This document shows, piece by piece, positions 18,225 to 27,243 of a stretch of DNA of 64,000 nucleotides (positions within the stretch are counted from its first letter, which is position 1; each line of letters begins with the position of its first letter). The notes beneath the pieces were generated by a model. That model did no database searches. It worked only from the letters and a program-made list of their open reading frames with translations, and was not told where the DNA came from. The position numbers were made by a program, and so were the translations under genes. The DNA is from Methylococcales bacterium (GTDB lineage Bacteria > Pseudomonadota > Gammaproteobacteria > Methylococcales > Methylomonadaceae): positions 1 to 64,000 of the forward strand of contig JAURYI010000058.1 of the NCBI GenBank assembly GCA_030654015.1, given 5' to 3'.

Positions 18225-18929
18225 TCAAAACAGCCCTTTATTCGTCAGCATCTGCAAATAATCACTGTTTTTTTCAGCGGCACTAGTCAACAGATCATCG
18301 ACTTTAATCACGCAAGGTACACGCATTCCGTGATAATCAACTAATGGACCCACTTCAATAAACCGTATGCCTAATGCTGAACTGATTCGTTTTGCCGTCG
18401 GTTCCATAATAGCGTACCAGTAATCAATATTATGCTCTGCACTCATTCTAACCGCACAGGCAAATAATGCCAGTGTCAGATGAGCCGAACTCTTGCGCTC
18501 ATCGAGAGAACGTGATTCATCAGTATCATTGGTGACGATTAAATCCTGCTCATTTTTTCGTCGTCTAAAGGTTTTTGAAACACAAAACCGCGATAATTCA
18601 GCTAAATTAGTACGCGGCATGGTGTCGAGCAATGCTTTATTTTCAATGTAACTATTTTCTTCGATGGGAAATAATTTTTGTGGATTTTGCTTGTCGGGCA
18701 ATACAAGACGGGTAGTTGCCATATAACAGTTAGTTTCACGGTGGCGAATCAAATAATGACTGGAATTATGATCATAATCGTCAAACTCCACACCATCTTC
18801 TTCGGGGTCGAGAAAGCCTCTTTCAAGGCAATACACCTGATAACGTAACTTATAAACTTCTTGTTTAAGGTCATACGAATCCGCAGGTATCATCTCAAAA
18901 TACTGATTAAACGCATCAAGAATACTCAT
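18225..18929 (-). CDS. PEP-CTERM/exosortase-associated acyltransferase (N-acyl amino acid synthase-like)
   Basis: The 234-residue protein matches the exosortase-associated acyltransferase family, related to autoinducer synthases and FeeM. The N-terminal YKLRYQVYCLERGFLDPEEDG is the typical GNAT-like opening. YMATTRLVLPD and the RTNLAELSRFCVSK region are also characteristic. Such enzymes occur in bacteria with an exosortase system and may make N-acyl amino acids. No exosortase or PEP-CTERM protein is in the window. It lies 11 bases downstream of purD on the same strand, so it may be the tail of the pur operon. Confidence 0.85.
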   Translation of the reverse strand: MSILDAFNQYFEMIPADSYDLKQEVYKLRYQVYCLERGFLDPEEDGVEFDDYDHNSSHYLIRHRETNCYMATTRLVLPDKQNPQKLFPIEENSYIENKALLDTMPRTNLAELSRFCVSKTFRRRKNEQDLIVTNDTDESRSLDERKSSAHLTLALFACAVRMSAEHNIDYWYAIMEPTAKRISSALGIRFIEVGPLVDYHGMRVPCVIKVDDLLTSAAEKNSDYLQMLTNKGLF

Positions 18930-18940
18930 TGTTATCTCAG

Positions 18941-20215
18941 CTAATTAATGGCTTTAAAACCAATATCTGTGCGGTAATAAATGCCATTCCACTGAATGGG
19001 TTTGGCAAGTATATAGGCATTGGTTTGCGCTTCTTTAATATCGCTACCTAAGGCACAGGCACATAACACTCTGCCACCTGCGGTGACAATATCATCACCG
19101 ACTTGTTTAGTGCCTGCGTGAAACACTTTGCTATTGTCATTATCGACAACAGGCAGACCTGAAATAATCGCGCCGCTGGCATAATTATCAGGGTAGCCGC
19201 CTGCCGCTAACACCACACCTAAGGCAACGCGCTCATCCCATTCACTGCTGACTTTATCAAGATTGCCCGCCAGAGCCGCTTCGCACAGTTCCACTAAATC
19301 GCTTTTCAAACGCATCATAATGGGCTGGGTTTCAGGGTCGCCGAAGCGGCAGTTATATTCCAGCACTTTAATCACGCCATCGGGGGTAATCATTAAACCC
19401 GCGTATAAAAACCCCGTGTAAGGCAAACCATCTTCCGCCATACCTTTCAACGTAGGTGCAATGACTTCATTCATAACGCGCTGATGAATGTCAGGCGTAA
19501 CAATCGGGGCAGGGGAGTACGCACCCATACCGCCCGTATTCGGGCCTTTATCGCCATTATCGCGGGCTTTATGGTCTTGTGAAGTTGCCATTGCTAAAGC
19601 GTGTTGACCATCCGCCATGACGATAAAACTGGCTTCTTCACCCTGTAAAAATTCTTCGATAACGACTCTATGACCTGCTTCACCAAAACTATTGCCCGAT
19701 AACATATCTTCAACAGCGGCAATGGCTTCGGCTTCGCTTTGGGCAACAATAACACCTTTACCTGCGGCTAAACCATCGGCTTTGACCACGATAGGTGCGC
19801 CGTGTTGTTGAATGTAGGCAATAGCCTGTTGCTGGTCGGTAAAACTTTGATAGCTCGCGGTGGGAATGTTGTAGCGAATCATAAAATCTTTGCAAAAGGT
19901 TTTTGAGCCTTCCAGTTGTGCAGCTTTTGCACTAGGGCCAAAACACGCCAGACCTGCTTGTTGAAAGCTGTCAACAACGCCTAAAACTAACGGAACTTCA
20001 GGGCCGATGATGGTGAGACCGATGTTTTCTTGTTGGGCAAATACCAATAAGCCTGCAATATCATCCACTGCAATAGCGACATTTTCTACGCCAGATTCCA
20101 GTGCCGTACCTGCATTACCCGGTGCGACAAATACTTTATCGACTTTGGTCGATTGTTTAACTTTCCATGCGAGGGCGTGTTCACGTCCACCGTTACCGAC
20201 GATGAGGATTTTCAT
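18941..20215 (-). CDS. purD: Phosphoribosylamine-glycine ligase (GAR synthetase)
   Basis: PurD joins glycine to phosphoribosylamine with ATP in purine synthesis. The ATP-grasp enzyme begins MKILIVGNGGREHALAWK. It has the nucleotide-binding stretch GAPIVVKADGLAAGKGVIVA, GPNTGGMGAYSPAP, and VLEYNCRFGDPETQ with the metal ligands. At 424 residues it is complete. It follows purH across a repeat-filled gap, as in the purH-purD operons of many gammaproteobacteria. Confidence 0.98.
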   Translation of the reverse strand: MKILIVGNGGREHALAWKVKQSTKVDKVFVAPGNAGTALESGVENVAIAVDDIAGLLVFAQQENIGLTIIGPEVPLVLGVVDSFQQAGLACFGPSAKAAQLEGSKTFCKDFMIRYNIPTASYQSFTDQQQAIAYIQQHGAPIVVKADGLAAGKGVIVAQSEAEAIAAVEDMLSGNSFGEAGHRVVIEEFLQGEEASFIVMADGQHALAMATSQDHKARDNGDKGPNTGGMGAYSPAPIVTPDIHQRVMNEVIAPTLKGMAEDGLPYTGFLYAGLMITPDGVIKVLEYNCRFGDPETQPIMMRLKSDLVELCEAALAGNLDKVSSEWDERVALGVVLAAGGYPDNYASGAIISGLPVVDNDNSKVFHAGTKQVGDDIVTAGGRVLCACALGSDIKEAQTNAYILAKPIQWNGIYYRTDIGFKAIN

Positions 20216-20240
20216 AAGCGAGTCTCGTAAATAGAGTCAT

Positions 20241-20316
20241 GTAGGTTGGGGTGAGGTACGAACCCCAACATTTAAACAGTTTATTGTTGGGGTTCAGAAA
20301 GCTCACCCCAACCTAC
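20241..20316. repeat. Inverted repeat between purH and purD (gtaggttggggtgag)
   Basis: Left arm gtaggttggggtgag pairs with ctcaccccaacctac, and an inner pair aaccccaaca/tgttggggtt makes a second hairpin. The whole forms a long stem in the purH-purD spacer, where it could stabilise or attenuate the transcript. It resembles the gtaggtcgggttag elements near 54 and 55 kb. Confidence 0.85.
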
Positions 20317-20323
20317 ACAGTGA

Positions 20324-21883
20324 TTAATGTCTAAAATGGCGCATACCCGTAAACACCATGGCGATATTGTGTTCATCAGCGGCAGCAATTACTTCGTTAT
20401 CACGCATTGAACCACCTGGTTGAATCACAGCGGTAATGCCTGCTTCTGCGGCGGCATCAATGCCATCTCTAAACGGAAAAAACGCATCGGAAGCCATCGC
20501 TGAACCTTCAACCACTAAACCACCATCAGCGGCTTTAATACCTGCGATTTTAGCGGAATAGACACGGCTCATTTGTCCTGCACCAACCCCAATCGTTTGT
20601 CCGTTTTTGCAATAGACAATCGCATTGGATTTAACAAATTTAGCAACTTTCCACGCAAATAATAAATCGGCGAGTTCTTGTTCGGTAGGAGCGCGTTTGC
20701 TGACGACTTTAATATCGGAGGCAGTGATTTTACCAAAATCTTTATCCTGCACTAACAAGCCACTCGCGACTTTTTTGAAATCCAGACACGCGGCTTCTGT
20801 GCTTGTCCACGCGCCGCATTCTAAAGCGCGAATATTGGCTTTAGCGGCTAGAGCGGCTTTTGCACCCGCGCTGATAGTAGGGGCAATAATGACTTCGACA
20901 AATTGACGGTTGATAATTTCAGTGGCAGTGGCTTCGTCTAATTCTTGGTTGAAGGCGATAATGCCGCCAAATGCAGACGTTGGGTCAGTTTCGTAGGCTA
21001 AATTGTATGCGGTCAATAAATCGTCGGCTTCGGCAACGCCGCACGGATTGGCGTGTTTTACAATCACGCAGGTGGGTTTGTCGGTGAAGGCTTTGACGCA
21101 TTCTAAGGCAGCATCGGCATCGGCGATGTTGTTGTAGGATAATTCTTTGCCTTGAATTTGTTGAGCGGCGGCAATTGTGCCAGAGACAGGTGATTTTTCG
21201 GCATAAAACGCGGCATTTTGGTGCGGATTTTCGCCATAACGCAGCGTTTGGCTTTGATAAAATTGTAAATTCAGCACTTCAGGTAATACTTTGTTGTTCA
21301 AACCACCCAGATACGCGGCAATTGCGGTGTCATAGCTTGCGGTGTGTTCAAAACTTTTTAACGCCAAGTTGAAGCGGGTTGTTTGGCTGAGGCTAGTTGC
21401 ATTAGCGTTAAGTTCGGCAATAATCGCTGCGTAATCAGTTGGGTCAACCACAACCGCCACATCATGGTGATTTTTAGCCGCCGCACGAATCATGGTCGGA
21501 CCGCCAATATCAATATTTTCAATCGCGGTTTCAAAATCACAATCAGGTTTAGCGATGGTTTCTGCAAACGGGTACAGATTAACAACCACTAAATCAATCG
21601 GATTGATGCCGTTAGCTGCCATCACTGCATCGTCTATACCACGTCGCGCCAAGATACCGCCATGCACTTTGGGGTGCAGGGTTTTTACTCTGCCATCCAT
21701 CATTTCGGGAAAACCTGTGTAATCAGAGACTTCAGTGGCGGCAATATGTTGTTCAGACAGCAGTTTAAACGTACCGCCTGTGGATAGAATTTCTATGTCC
21801 AGTTGGTTGAGTTGTTGGCAAAAATCAACGATTCCCGTTTTATCGGAGACACTAATCAGAGCGCGGGTGATTTTTTTGTTCAT
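20324..21883 (-). CDS. purH: Bifunctional AICAR transformylase / IMP cyclohydrolase
   Basis: PurH performs the last two steps of IMP synthesis. The N-terminal cyclohydrolase domain begins with [19 protein letters not shown] and includes [13 protein letters not shown]. The C-terminal transformylase domain contains [13 protein letters not shown], with the catalytic Lys-His, and [12 protein letters not shown]. It is 519 residues, full length. It lies downstream of fis across a composite repeat and upstream of purD, preserving the dusB-fis-purH-purD order. Confidence 0.98.
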   Translation of the reverse strand: MNKKITRALISVSDKTGIVDFCQQLNQLDIEILSTGGTFKLLSEQHIAATEVSDYTGFPEMMDGRVKTLHPKVHGGILARRGIDDAVMAANGINPIDLVVVNLYPFAETIAKPDCDFETAIENIDIGGPTMIRAAAKNHHDVAVVVDPTDYAAIIAELNANATSLSQTTRFNLALKSFEHTASYDTAIAAYLGGLNNKVLPEVLNLQFYQSQTLRYGENPHQNAAFYAEKSPVSGTIAAAQQIQGKELSYNNIADADAALECVKAFTDKPTCVIVKHANPCGVAEADDLLTAYNLAYETDPTSAFGGIIAFNQELDEATATEIINRQFVEVIIAPTISAGAKAALAAKANIRALECGAWTSTEAACLDFKKVASGLLVQDKDFGKITASDIKVVSKRAPTEQELADLLFAWKVAKFVKSNAIVYCKNGQTIGVGAGQMSRVYSAKIAGIKAADGGLVVEGSAMASDAFFPFRDGIDAAAEAGITAVIQPGGSMRDNEVIAAADEHNIAMVFTGMRHFRH

Positions 21884-21923
21884 ACAGACCTTTGAATGAG
21901 AGTAAATGTAAACTTAATTTATT

Positions 21924-22119
21924 GTCCACGAAAAGCACGAAAGCCACGAAAAATACTTGTAGCATGAAGCGGCTATAAGTTCATACACCGTTCGACTGTA
22001 TAAATAAACCTGCGAGGTCTTAAAGACCTCGCAGGTTTGAGTGATTTGTACGCGCTGACTTTTTGCAAACCACTTGGCTGCTTTATGTCTTTTCGTGCTT
22101 TTTGTGTGTTTCGTGGACA
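21924..22119. repeat. Composite repeat: cacgaaaa arms enclosing an acctgcgaggt palindrome
   Basis: The left arm (gtccacgaaaagcacgaaag) and the right arm (cttttcgtgctttttgtgtg then tttcgtggaca) are imperfect complements about 130 bases apart. Between them at 22006-22038 is a separate palindrome with arms aaacctgcgaggtct and agacctcgcaggttt. This suggests one element inserted into another. It fills the spacer between fis and purH. Confidence 0.8.
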
Positions 22120-22128
22120 TTGATGCTG

Positions 22129-22416
22129 TTAGCTAATACCGTATTGATCCATTTTTTTACGCAAGGTACTACGACTTAAGCCCAGTGCTTTAGCCGCTTT
22201 GGTTTGATTGTAGCCTGTGTGTTCCAGTGTGGCTTCCAGTAGCGGTTTTTCAACTTCACTGAGTACCATCGCATATAAATCGACTGCATCATGACCGTTT
22301 AACTGTGCAAAATACTGTCCTACGGTTTGTTTGACATAGACCGACAAAGGCACAATATCTGCCGTTTTTTTACGATCAATGCTGATGATTTCAGCTGTTT
22401 TTTGAGAGGCTTCCAT
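22129..22416 (-). CDS. fis: Nucleoid-associated DNA-binding protein Fis
   Basis: Fis bends DNA and regulates rRNA and many other promoters as well as site-specific recombination. The C-terminal helix-turn-helix is unmistakable: LLEATLEHTGYNQTKAAKALG then LSRSTLRKKMDQYGIS. The 95-residue length is typical. The start overlaps the dusB stop by one base (TAATG). The dusB-fis pair is the standard arrangement in gammaproteobacteria and the two are co-expressed. Confidence 0.97.
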   Translation of the reverse strand: MEASQKTAEIISIDRKKTADIVPLSVYVKQTVGQYFAQLNGHDAVDLYAMVLSEVEKPLLEATLEHTGYNQTKAAKALGLSRSTLRKKMDQYGIS

Positions 22417-23402
22417 TATGATGTCGCGTTATCGGTGGTTAAAGAGTTGAATACAGAATTAATCAGTTTACGTTGTTCGTCGGGTGTTTGTGCTTGATTA
22501 ATAATTGCTTTAGTGTCGGTGTCTATGGAGTCAAAATGCTTAAAATACCAACCGATATGTTTTCGTGCCATTCTAACACCCAGCGTGTTGCCATAGAAGC
22601 TATATAAGCTGTCCAAGTGGGTCAAAATTGTCTGGTGAATGTCGGTAACGGTTGGTTTATTAATGGTTTTTCCTGTGTTAAGAAAGTGATTTATTTGCGT
22701 AAACAGCCACGGATTTCCTTGTGCCGCACGCCCTATCATAATGGCATCAGCCCCTGTGCTGCTCAGTACGAAGTGGGCTTTTTCAGCCGAATCAATATCA
22801 CCGTTGGCAATCACAGGAATGGTGACCGCCTGCTTGACGTGTTTGATGGTGTCGTATTCTGCTTCACCTGTAAATTTACAGGCGCGAGTGCGTCCGTGTA
22901 CTGTCAGTGCGGCAATGCCAGATTGTTCGGCAATGTGTGCGATAGAGACCGCATTACGGTTATCGGTATCCCAGCCAGTACGAATTTTTAACGTAACGGG
23001 GACATCAACGGCATTTACTACGGCAGTCAGGATTTTTCTGACCAAGGCTTCATCTTTTAATAATGCCGACCCTGCGGCAACCGAGCAGACTTTTTTAGCA
23101 GGGCAACCCATATTTATGTCAATAATGCGTGCGCCACGGTCAGCATTAAACTGCGCGGCTTCTGCCATAAACTCAGGATTCGTACCTAAAATCTGTACTG
23201 ACCCCAGACCTGATTCATTGCTTATATCGGCTTTTAATACCGTTTTTTGATGATGACGCAAAGCAGGATTTGAGGCGACCATTTCCGATACCGCAAACCC
23301 CGCACCTTTTTGGCGGCATAATTCTCTGAATGGACGGTCGCTGATACCTGCCATCGGTGCGAGAATGAGCTTGTTATCCAGTAAGTAAGAGCCTATTTGC
23401 AT
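22416..23402 (-). CDS. dusB: tRNA-dihydrouridine synthase B
   Basis: DusB reduces uridine 17-type positions in the tRNA D-loop using FMN and NADPH. LAPMAGISDRPFRELCRQKGAG is the family N-terminus, DINMGCPAKKVC carries the catalytic cysteine, and VHGRTRACKFTGEAEY and IANGDIDS are conserved FMN-site segments. I use the start MQIGSYLLDN, giving 328 residues; the ORF-track start adds 11 unsupported residues. It is coupled to fis by a TAATG overlap. Confidence 0.96.
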   Translation of the reverse strand: MQIGSYLLDNKLILAPMAGISDRPFRELCRQKGAGFAVSEMVASNPALRHHQKTVLKADISNESGLGSVQILGTNPEFMAEAAQFNADRGARIIDINMGCPAKKVCSVAAGSALLKDEALVRKILTAVVNAVDVPVTLKIRTGWDTDNRNAVSIAHIAEQSGIAALTVHGRTRACKFTGEAEYDTIKHVKQAVTIPVIANGDIDSAEKAHFVLSSTGADAIMIGRAAQGNPWLFTQINHFLNTGKTINKPTVTDIHQTILTHLDSLYSFYGNTLGVRMARKHIGWYFKHFDSIDTDTKAIINQAQTPDEQRKLINSVFNSLTTDNATS

Positions 23403-23480
23403 GAGTGTTATGAAATCGAAAAAGGCGCGTATCATAACCTGAAAACAGGTTTAATGGGGGAATCATTTAGTGATACAGGT

Positions 23481-23508
23481 CAGGTCGGCATGAGCCTATC
23501 CCGACCTG
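23481..23508. repeat. Short inverted repeat upstream of dusB
   Basis: Arms caggtcgg and ccgacctg around a 12-base loop between the membrane-protein gene and dusB. It resembles the gtaggtcggg repeats near 54 kb and could be a terminator for the upstream genes. Confidence 0.6.
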
Positions 23509-23515
23509 CACATAA

Positions 23516-24043
23516 TCAATCGTTAGTATCATTCCAGATAGGATTGTCTAAATCTTCTTGTTCCAGTTTGACAATATCTTCAGGGTAGATGTGCCAGAAA
23601 GATTTATCAATGGTCGCATTTTTATAGGTTTCTTTCTTTTCGTGGGTGAACGGACACCACCAGTTTTCGACCAGTTTGACCATGTAAGCGTGCCATTCAA
23701 ACAAGGCGACGCTGTAAGGACAGTACCATGTGCAGTTTAAAATCCAGAACAGTTTGGATTGCGACAGACTGGCTTTGAATGAACCGTTCATCGTAATCTG
23801 GTTTTTTAAGGTGTAACGATGAGTAGCACGGTCTGGAATAAAATCTCCCCATTTTTTGACGTTGGTCGCGCCCATCATGCGCAGATGGTAGTAGGTTAAA
23901 TAGGCACTAAGTACAACGAATGGGAAGGTGATGATGGGTAAATAAACAAATACCATGCCGATAGCGCGTACTATCACGGGTTGTTTTTGATGGTTTTTAC
24001 CGATGTCAACGCGGCTGGCAGAACAGGAGTCGCACGCTTTCAT
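23516..24043 (-). CDS. Uncharacterised membrane protein with cysteine pairs
   Basis: I do not recognise this 175-residue protein. It begins MKACDSCSASRVD with a CxxC pair, has one or two membrane segments (about residues 26-50, VIVRAIGMVFVYLPIITFPF), and then a region rich in cysteine and tryptophan (LNCTWYCPYSV, ENWWCPFTHEK). The cysteines and histidines could bind metal or heme. The start overlaps the stop of the small metal-binding-domain gene by four bases, so the two are coupled and may act together, perhaps in metal handling (inference). The pair sits inside the otherwise conserved prmA-dusB interval. Confidence 0.6.
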   Translation of the reverse strand: MKACDSCSASRVDIGKNHQKQPVIVRAIGMVFVYLPIITFPFVVLSAYLTYYHLRMMGATNVKKWGDFIPDRATHRYTLKNQITMNGSFKASLSQSKLFWILNCTWYCPYSVALFEWHAYMVKLVENWWCPFTHEKKETYKNATIDKSFWHIYPEDIVKLEQEDLDNPIWNDTND

Positions 24044-24243
24044 TTTTTATTATCCTCATGATTAAGTGGTTGAGTAATTAAAGGGGGTTCAATGTTGTCA
24101 TCATTCAATAATTGATAAATGCTCAGGCATCCTGAACAACAAAATTTCTGAATACTGTTGGGTGCAGTAAGAAAAAATCCGTCAATTTCTACTGGCAGCC
24201 CACAAAGTGTACAGCGTTCTTGCTGTTGTTCAGTATTGTTCAT
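24040..24243 (-). CDS. Small protein resembling the metal-binding domain of heavy-metal P-type ATPases
   Basis: The product of about 67 residues contains CTLCGLPVEIDGFF and FCCSGCLSIYQLL. That is the CxxCGLP...FCCxGCxxVYxxL pattern of the cysteine-rich domain normally found at the N-terminus of copper-exporting ATPases of the FixI/CcoI type. Here it stands alone with no ATPase attached. A copper or zinc chaperone role is an inference. I start at the ATG (MNNTEQQQ); a TTG two codons earlier is also possible. It is nine bases after tag and overlaps the next membrane-protein gene. Confidence 0.72.
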   Translation of the reverse strand: MNNTEQQQERCTLCGLPVEIDGFFLTAPNSIQKFCCSGCLSIYQLLNDDNIEPPLITQPLNHEDNKK

Positions 24244-24252
24244 AGCCAATGT

Positions 24253-24780
24253 CTACAGCCTTACAATGTTTCTATAGAGTGGACAGGTTTCTTCATGCGC
24301 ACCCGATAAATAAGCAGTGGACATTAAAAACTCATTGACGATTTCACCGCCTGTAAACAAAAACGTTTTTTTAAACAGTTTCGTCCATTGTTCTTTAGTA
24401 AGCGAACGATGGTTATCCAGCCACAGATTAAAAGAACCGAACTCTTGTTGTATGACTAACAGGCGTTGCGCATTGACGATGGCGGCATTAATTTTCAAGC
24501 GGTTGCGAATAATACCTGCATCTGCCATTAAACGCAGACGGTCTGCTTCGGTATAATTTGCGACCGTTGCAATGTCAAAATTATCGTAGGCAGCATGAAA
24601 ATGGGCGGCTTTTTTCAAAATCGTTGTCCACGACAAACCTGCCTGATTGATTTCCAGCACTAAACGACCAAACAGCTGATTATCATCAGTCAACGGAAAG
24701 CCGTATTCGGTATCGTGATAGCGTTTATGAACCGAATCTTCAGGTTCATTCAGCGCGTACTGGCAATAACTTTGTACCAT
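24253..24780 (-). CDS. tag: DNA-3-methyladenine glycosylase I
   Basis: Tag removes 3-methyladenine from alkylated DNA. Family features are an early cysteine (SYCQYALN), YHDTEYGFPLTDDNQLF, LEINQAGLSWTTILKKA with the key glutamate, and a C-terminal HEETCPLY. The early Cys, the YHD His and the final His and Cys form the zinc snap. At 175 residues it is slightly shorter than the E. coli enzyme. The 5' end overlaps the prmA 3' end by 35 bases. I keep this start because the early zinc-ligand cysteine requires it. Confidence 0.94.
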   Translation of the reverse strand: MVQSYCQYALNEPEDSVHKRYHDTEYGFPLTDDNQLFGRLVLEINQAGLSWTTILKKAAHFHAAYDNFDIATVANYTEADRLRLMADAGIIRNRLKINAAIVNAQRLLVIQQEFGSFNLWLDNHRSLTKEQWTKLFKKTFLFTGGEIVNEFLMSTAYLSGAHEETCPLYRNIVRL

Positions 24781-25642
24781 TTAATCTTATCCAGTCTTCT
24801 TGTTGGTCGAGCGGCTCAAAGGCGATGTAGGGTTGATAAGCATCAATAACCGATTGTGCTTGTTCTGCTAAGATGCCCGACAAAACCAGCGACCCGTTAG
24901 GCGCGACCAAGGCACTGATGTCTTGTGCCATTTCAATCAACGGTTTCGCCAGAATATTGGCTAACACCACATCGGCTTGCAGCGGTGCAAATTGCTCAGG
25001 CAGATAAGAGATGATTTTATCGGCAACGTTATTTTTTAAGGCATTACTTATCGTCGCGGTAATGGCTTGCGGATCAATATCCACCGCATGAGCGATTTTT
25101 GCATCGAGCAACACGGCGGCAACCGCTAAAATGCCAGAGCCACAGCCATAATCAATGATCACTTTATCGGTTAAATCGTGGCTCGCCAACCATTCCAAGC
25201 ATAGTGCCGTTGTAGGGTGTGTGCCTGTACCAAACGCTAAACCTGGATCTAATGTTAAACATACCGTCCCTGCTTCGCGTTGTTCTTGATCGGTAGGGCA
25301 GACCCATAACCTGTCAGCAAATTTCATGGGCTTATAAAATTCCATCCACGCCCGTTCCCATTCCTGATCGTCAATATGTTCTTCCAGCCAGTCCTGCAAT
25401 TCATCGGCTTTAAACTGGGCGAAAACGGCAGTTTTGATACCGCTAATATCGGTATCGAGTTCATACAAAGCGATAACCTGAGTATTGCTCCAGATTTTGG
25501 TTTCACCAATGGCAGGCTCATAGACAGGTTCGTCTTCCGCATCCATATAAGTGACGGATACCGCGCCGAGCTGGTCAAAAAAATCCGCCAGTTGGGGTGC
25601 AGTGTTTTCGTTGGTTGTAACGGTGATTTGATGCCAAGCCAT
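24746..25642 (-). CDS. prmA: Ribosomal protein L11 methyltransferase
   Basis: PrmA trimethylates ribosomal protein L11 with SAM. The N-terminal substrate-recognition domain (MAWHQITVTT...) is followed by RLWVCPTDQ and LDPGLAFGTGTHPTTALCLEWL. The SAM motif VIDYGCGSGILAVAAVLL and VVLANILAKPLIEMA come next. The length, 298 residues, is normal. It is downstream of accC on the same strand, matching the accB-accC-prmA order of gammaproteobacteria, with a repeat-filled gap between. Confidence 0.97.
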   Translation of the reverse strand: MAWHQITVTTNENTAPQLADFFDQLGAVSVTYMDAEDEPVYEPAIGETKIWSNTQVIALYELDTDISGIKTAVFAQFKADELQDWLEEHIDDQEWERAWMEFYKPMKFADRLWVCPTDQEQREAGTVCLTLDPGLAFGTGTHPTTALCLEWLASHDLTDKVIIDYGCGSGILAVAAVLLDAKIAHAVDIDPQAITATISNALKNNVADKIISYLPEQFAPLQADVVLANILAKPLIEMAQDISALVAPNGSLVLSGILAEQAQSVIDAYQPYIAFEPLDQQEDWIRLNGTKLLPVRAE

Positions 25643-25722
25643 AGGTTAATTAATGTGTGGGTGTTCGACAGACGCGCGGAGTTCAAACCTAGGTTTGTCC
25701 AGAGTGCAGTAGTGTTTGTTGA

Positions 25723-25880
25723 ATGACTGCCAGTCCTTGAAAGCATTAGTATCTACACAAGTTTCATAAGCATTTGATTTTTAAAGAAATCATTGTTTTG
25801 AAAAAATCTTATAACCCATTGTTTTACAAAGAGTTATCAAAGATGTGTAGATACCTTTGCCTTGAAAGACTGGCAGTCAT
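25723..25880. repeat. gactgccagtc palindrome split by an insertion
   Basis: The outer arms atgactgccagtc (25723-25735) and gactggcagtcat (25868-25880) match the intact palindromes at 11511 and 58811, in reverse orientation. In those copies the arms are 8 or fewer bases apart; here they are 132 apart because a 116-base element plus a duplicated 9-mer sits in the loop. Confidence 0.9.
25744..25859. mobile_element. 116-bp MITE-like insertion with 9-bp target duplication
   Basis: The element is bounded on both sides by the identical 9-mer ccttgaaag (25735-25743 and 25860-25868), the mark of a target-site duplication. Its ends are inverted repeats: cattagtatctacaca at the left and the complement of caaaggtatctacaca at the right (13 of 16 positions match). 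It is too short to encode a transposase, so it must have been mobilised in trans. Removing it with one 9-mer restores an intact palindrome. Confidence 0.85.
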
Positions 25881-25885
25881 AAAGC

Positions 25886-27229
25886 CTAATGAATCCCCAG
25901 CTTTTTTTCCAGATAATGAATATTCTGCCCACCTGCGGCAAAACCACTGTCATTCATAATGTCTTGCTGTAATGGAATATTTGTTTTAATGCCGTCAATA
26001 ATCAGTTCACTTAAGGCGGTATTCATCCGTGCAATCGCACTGTCACGGGTTTCGCCGTGCGCAATCAGTTTGCCTATCATGGAATCATAATACGGCGGCA
26101 CTTTGTAGCCGTTGTAAATATGGGTTTCACAACGAATGCCAGGACCACCCGGCATATGGAATTGGTCTATCGTTCCAGGGCAGGGCATAAAGGTTTTTGG
26201 ATCTTCGGCATTCAAGCGGCATTCAATCGCATGACCTGTGATTTTAACTTGGTCTTGCGTAATAGATAAACGCTCCCCAGAGGCAATGCGCAGTTGTTCT
26301 TTAACGATGTCAAAGCCTGTGACCATTTCCGTGACAGGATGCTCAACTTGCACACGGGTGTTCATTTCGATGAAATAAAACTCGCCTTTTTCATACAAAA
26401 ATTCAAACGTACCCGCGCCTAAATAACCAATATCGACACAGGCTTGAGCGCAACGCTCGCCGATGAATTTACGCTGGGCTTCGGTAATAAACGGGGCAGG
26501 GGCTTCTTCAACCACTTTTTGATGACGACGCTGCATAGAGCAGTCACGTTCGCCTAAATGAATGGCGTTGCCGTGTGAATCCGCCATGACCTGAAATTCA
26601 ATATGGCGCGGGTCTTCAAGAAATTTTTCCATGTACACGGTCGGATTGCCGAACGCACTGCCTGCTTCGGCTTTGGTCATCGCAATCGCGCCAATCAACG
26701 CGGCTTCGGTGTGTACGGTACGCATACCGCGTCCACCACCGCCACCTGCGGCTTTAATAATCACAGGGTAGCCTATGTACTGTGCCAGTTTTAAATTTTC
26801 GGCATCATTATCGGATAACGGTGAGTTATCACCTGGAACACAGGGTACACCTGCGGCAATCATGGCTTTTTTAGCCGATATTTTATCGCCCATGATACGG
26901 ATGGTTTCGGCATTCGGGCCGATAAATACAAAGCCGCTTTTCTTTACTTTTTCAGCAAAATCAGCATTTTCAGACAGAAAACCATATCCGGGATGAATGG
27001 CTTCGGCATCGGTGACTTCCGCCGCACTGATAATAGCGGGAATATTCAAATAACTGTCGGTAGACGACGCAGGGCCGATACACACGGATTCATCGGCTAA
27101 ACGAACGTGTTTTAAATCACGGTCGGCTTCTGAATGCACGGCAACCACTTTAACGCCCAATTCTCGACAGGCGCGTAAAATACGCAGGGCAATTTCGCCG
27201 CGATTGGCGATAACGATTTTAGAAAACAT
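25886..27229 (-). CDS. accC: Acetyl-CoA carboxylase, biotin carboxylase subunit
   Basis: AccC carboxylates the biotin on AccB using ATP and bicarbonate, the first step of fatty-acid synthesis. The sequence opens [25 protein letters not shown]. It has the ATP-grasp glycine loop [32 protein letters not shown] and [20 protein letters not shown]. At 447 residues it is full length. It lies 14 bases after accB in the conserved aroQ-accB-accC unit. Confidence 0.98.
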   Translation of the reverse strand: MFSKIVIANRGEIALRILRACRELGVKVVAVHSEADRDLKHVRLADESVCIGPASSTDSYLNIPAIISAAEVTDAEAIHPGYGFLSENADFAEKVKKSGFVFIGPNAETIRIMGDKISAKKAMIAAGVPCVPGDNSPLSDNDAENLKLAQYIGYPVIIKAAGGGGGRGMRTVHTEAALIGAIAMTKAEAGSAFGNPTVYMEKFLEDPRHIEFQVMADSHGNAIHLGERDCSMQRRHQKVVEEAPAPFITEAQRKFIGERCAQACVDIGYLGAGTFEFLYEKGEFYFIEMNTRVQVEHPVTEMVTGFDIVKEQLRIASGERLSITQDQVKITGHAIECRLNAEDPKTFMPCPGTIDQFHMPGGPGIRCETHIYNGYKVPPYYDSMIGKLIAHGETRDSAIARMNTALSELIIDGIKTNIPLQQDIMNDSGFAAGGQNIHYLEKKLGIH

Positions 27230-27243
27230 ACATTATCCCCTGA

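Noticed and set aside
20241-20316. Riboswitch or PurR operator between purH and purD
   Set aside because: No purine-riboswitch core or acgcaaacgtttgcgt-like site; the structure fits the dispersed repeat theme.
25643-25885. Possible tRNA or small RNA in the prmA-accC gap because of strong stems
   Set aside because: The stems are explained by the split palindrome and the MITE-like insert; no T-loop or anticodon pattern is seen.
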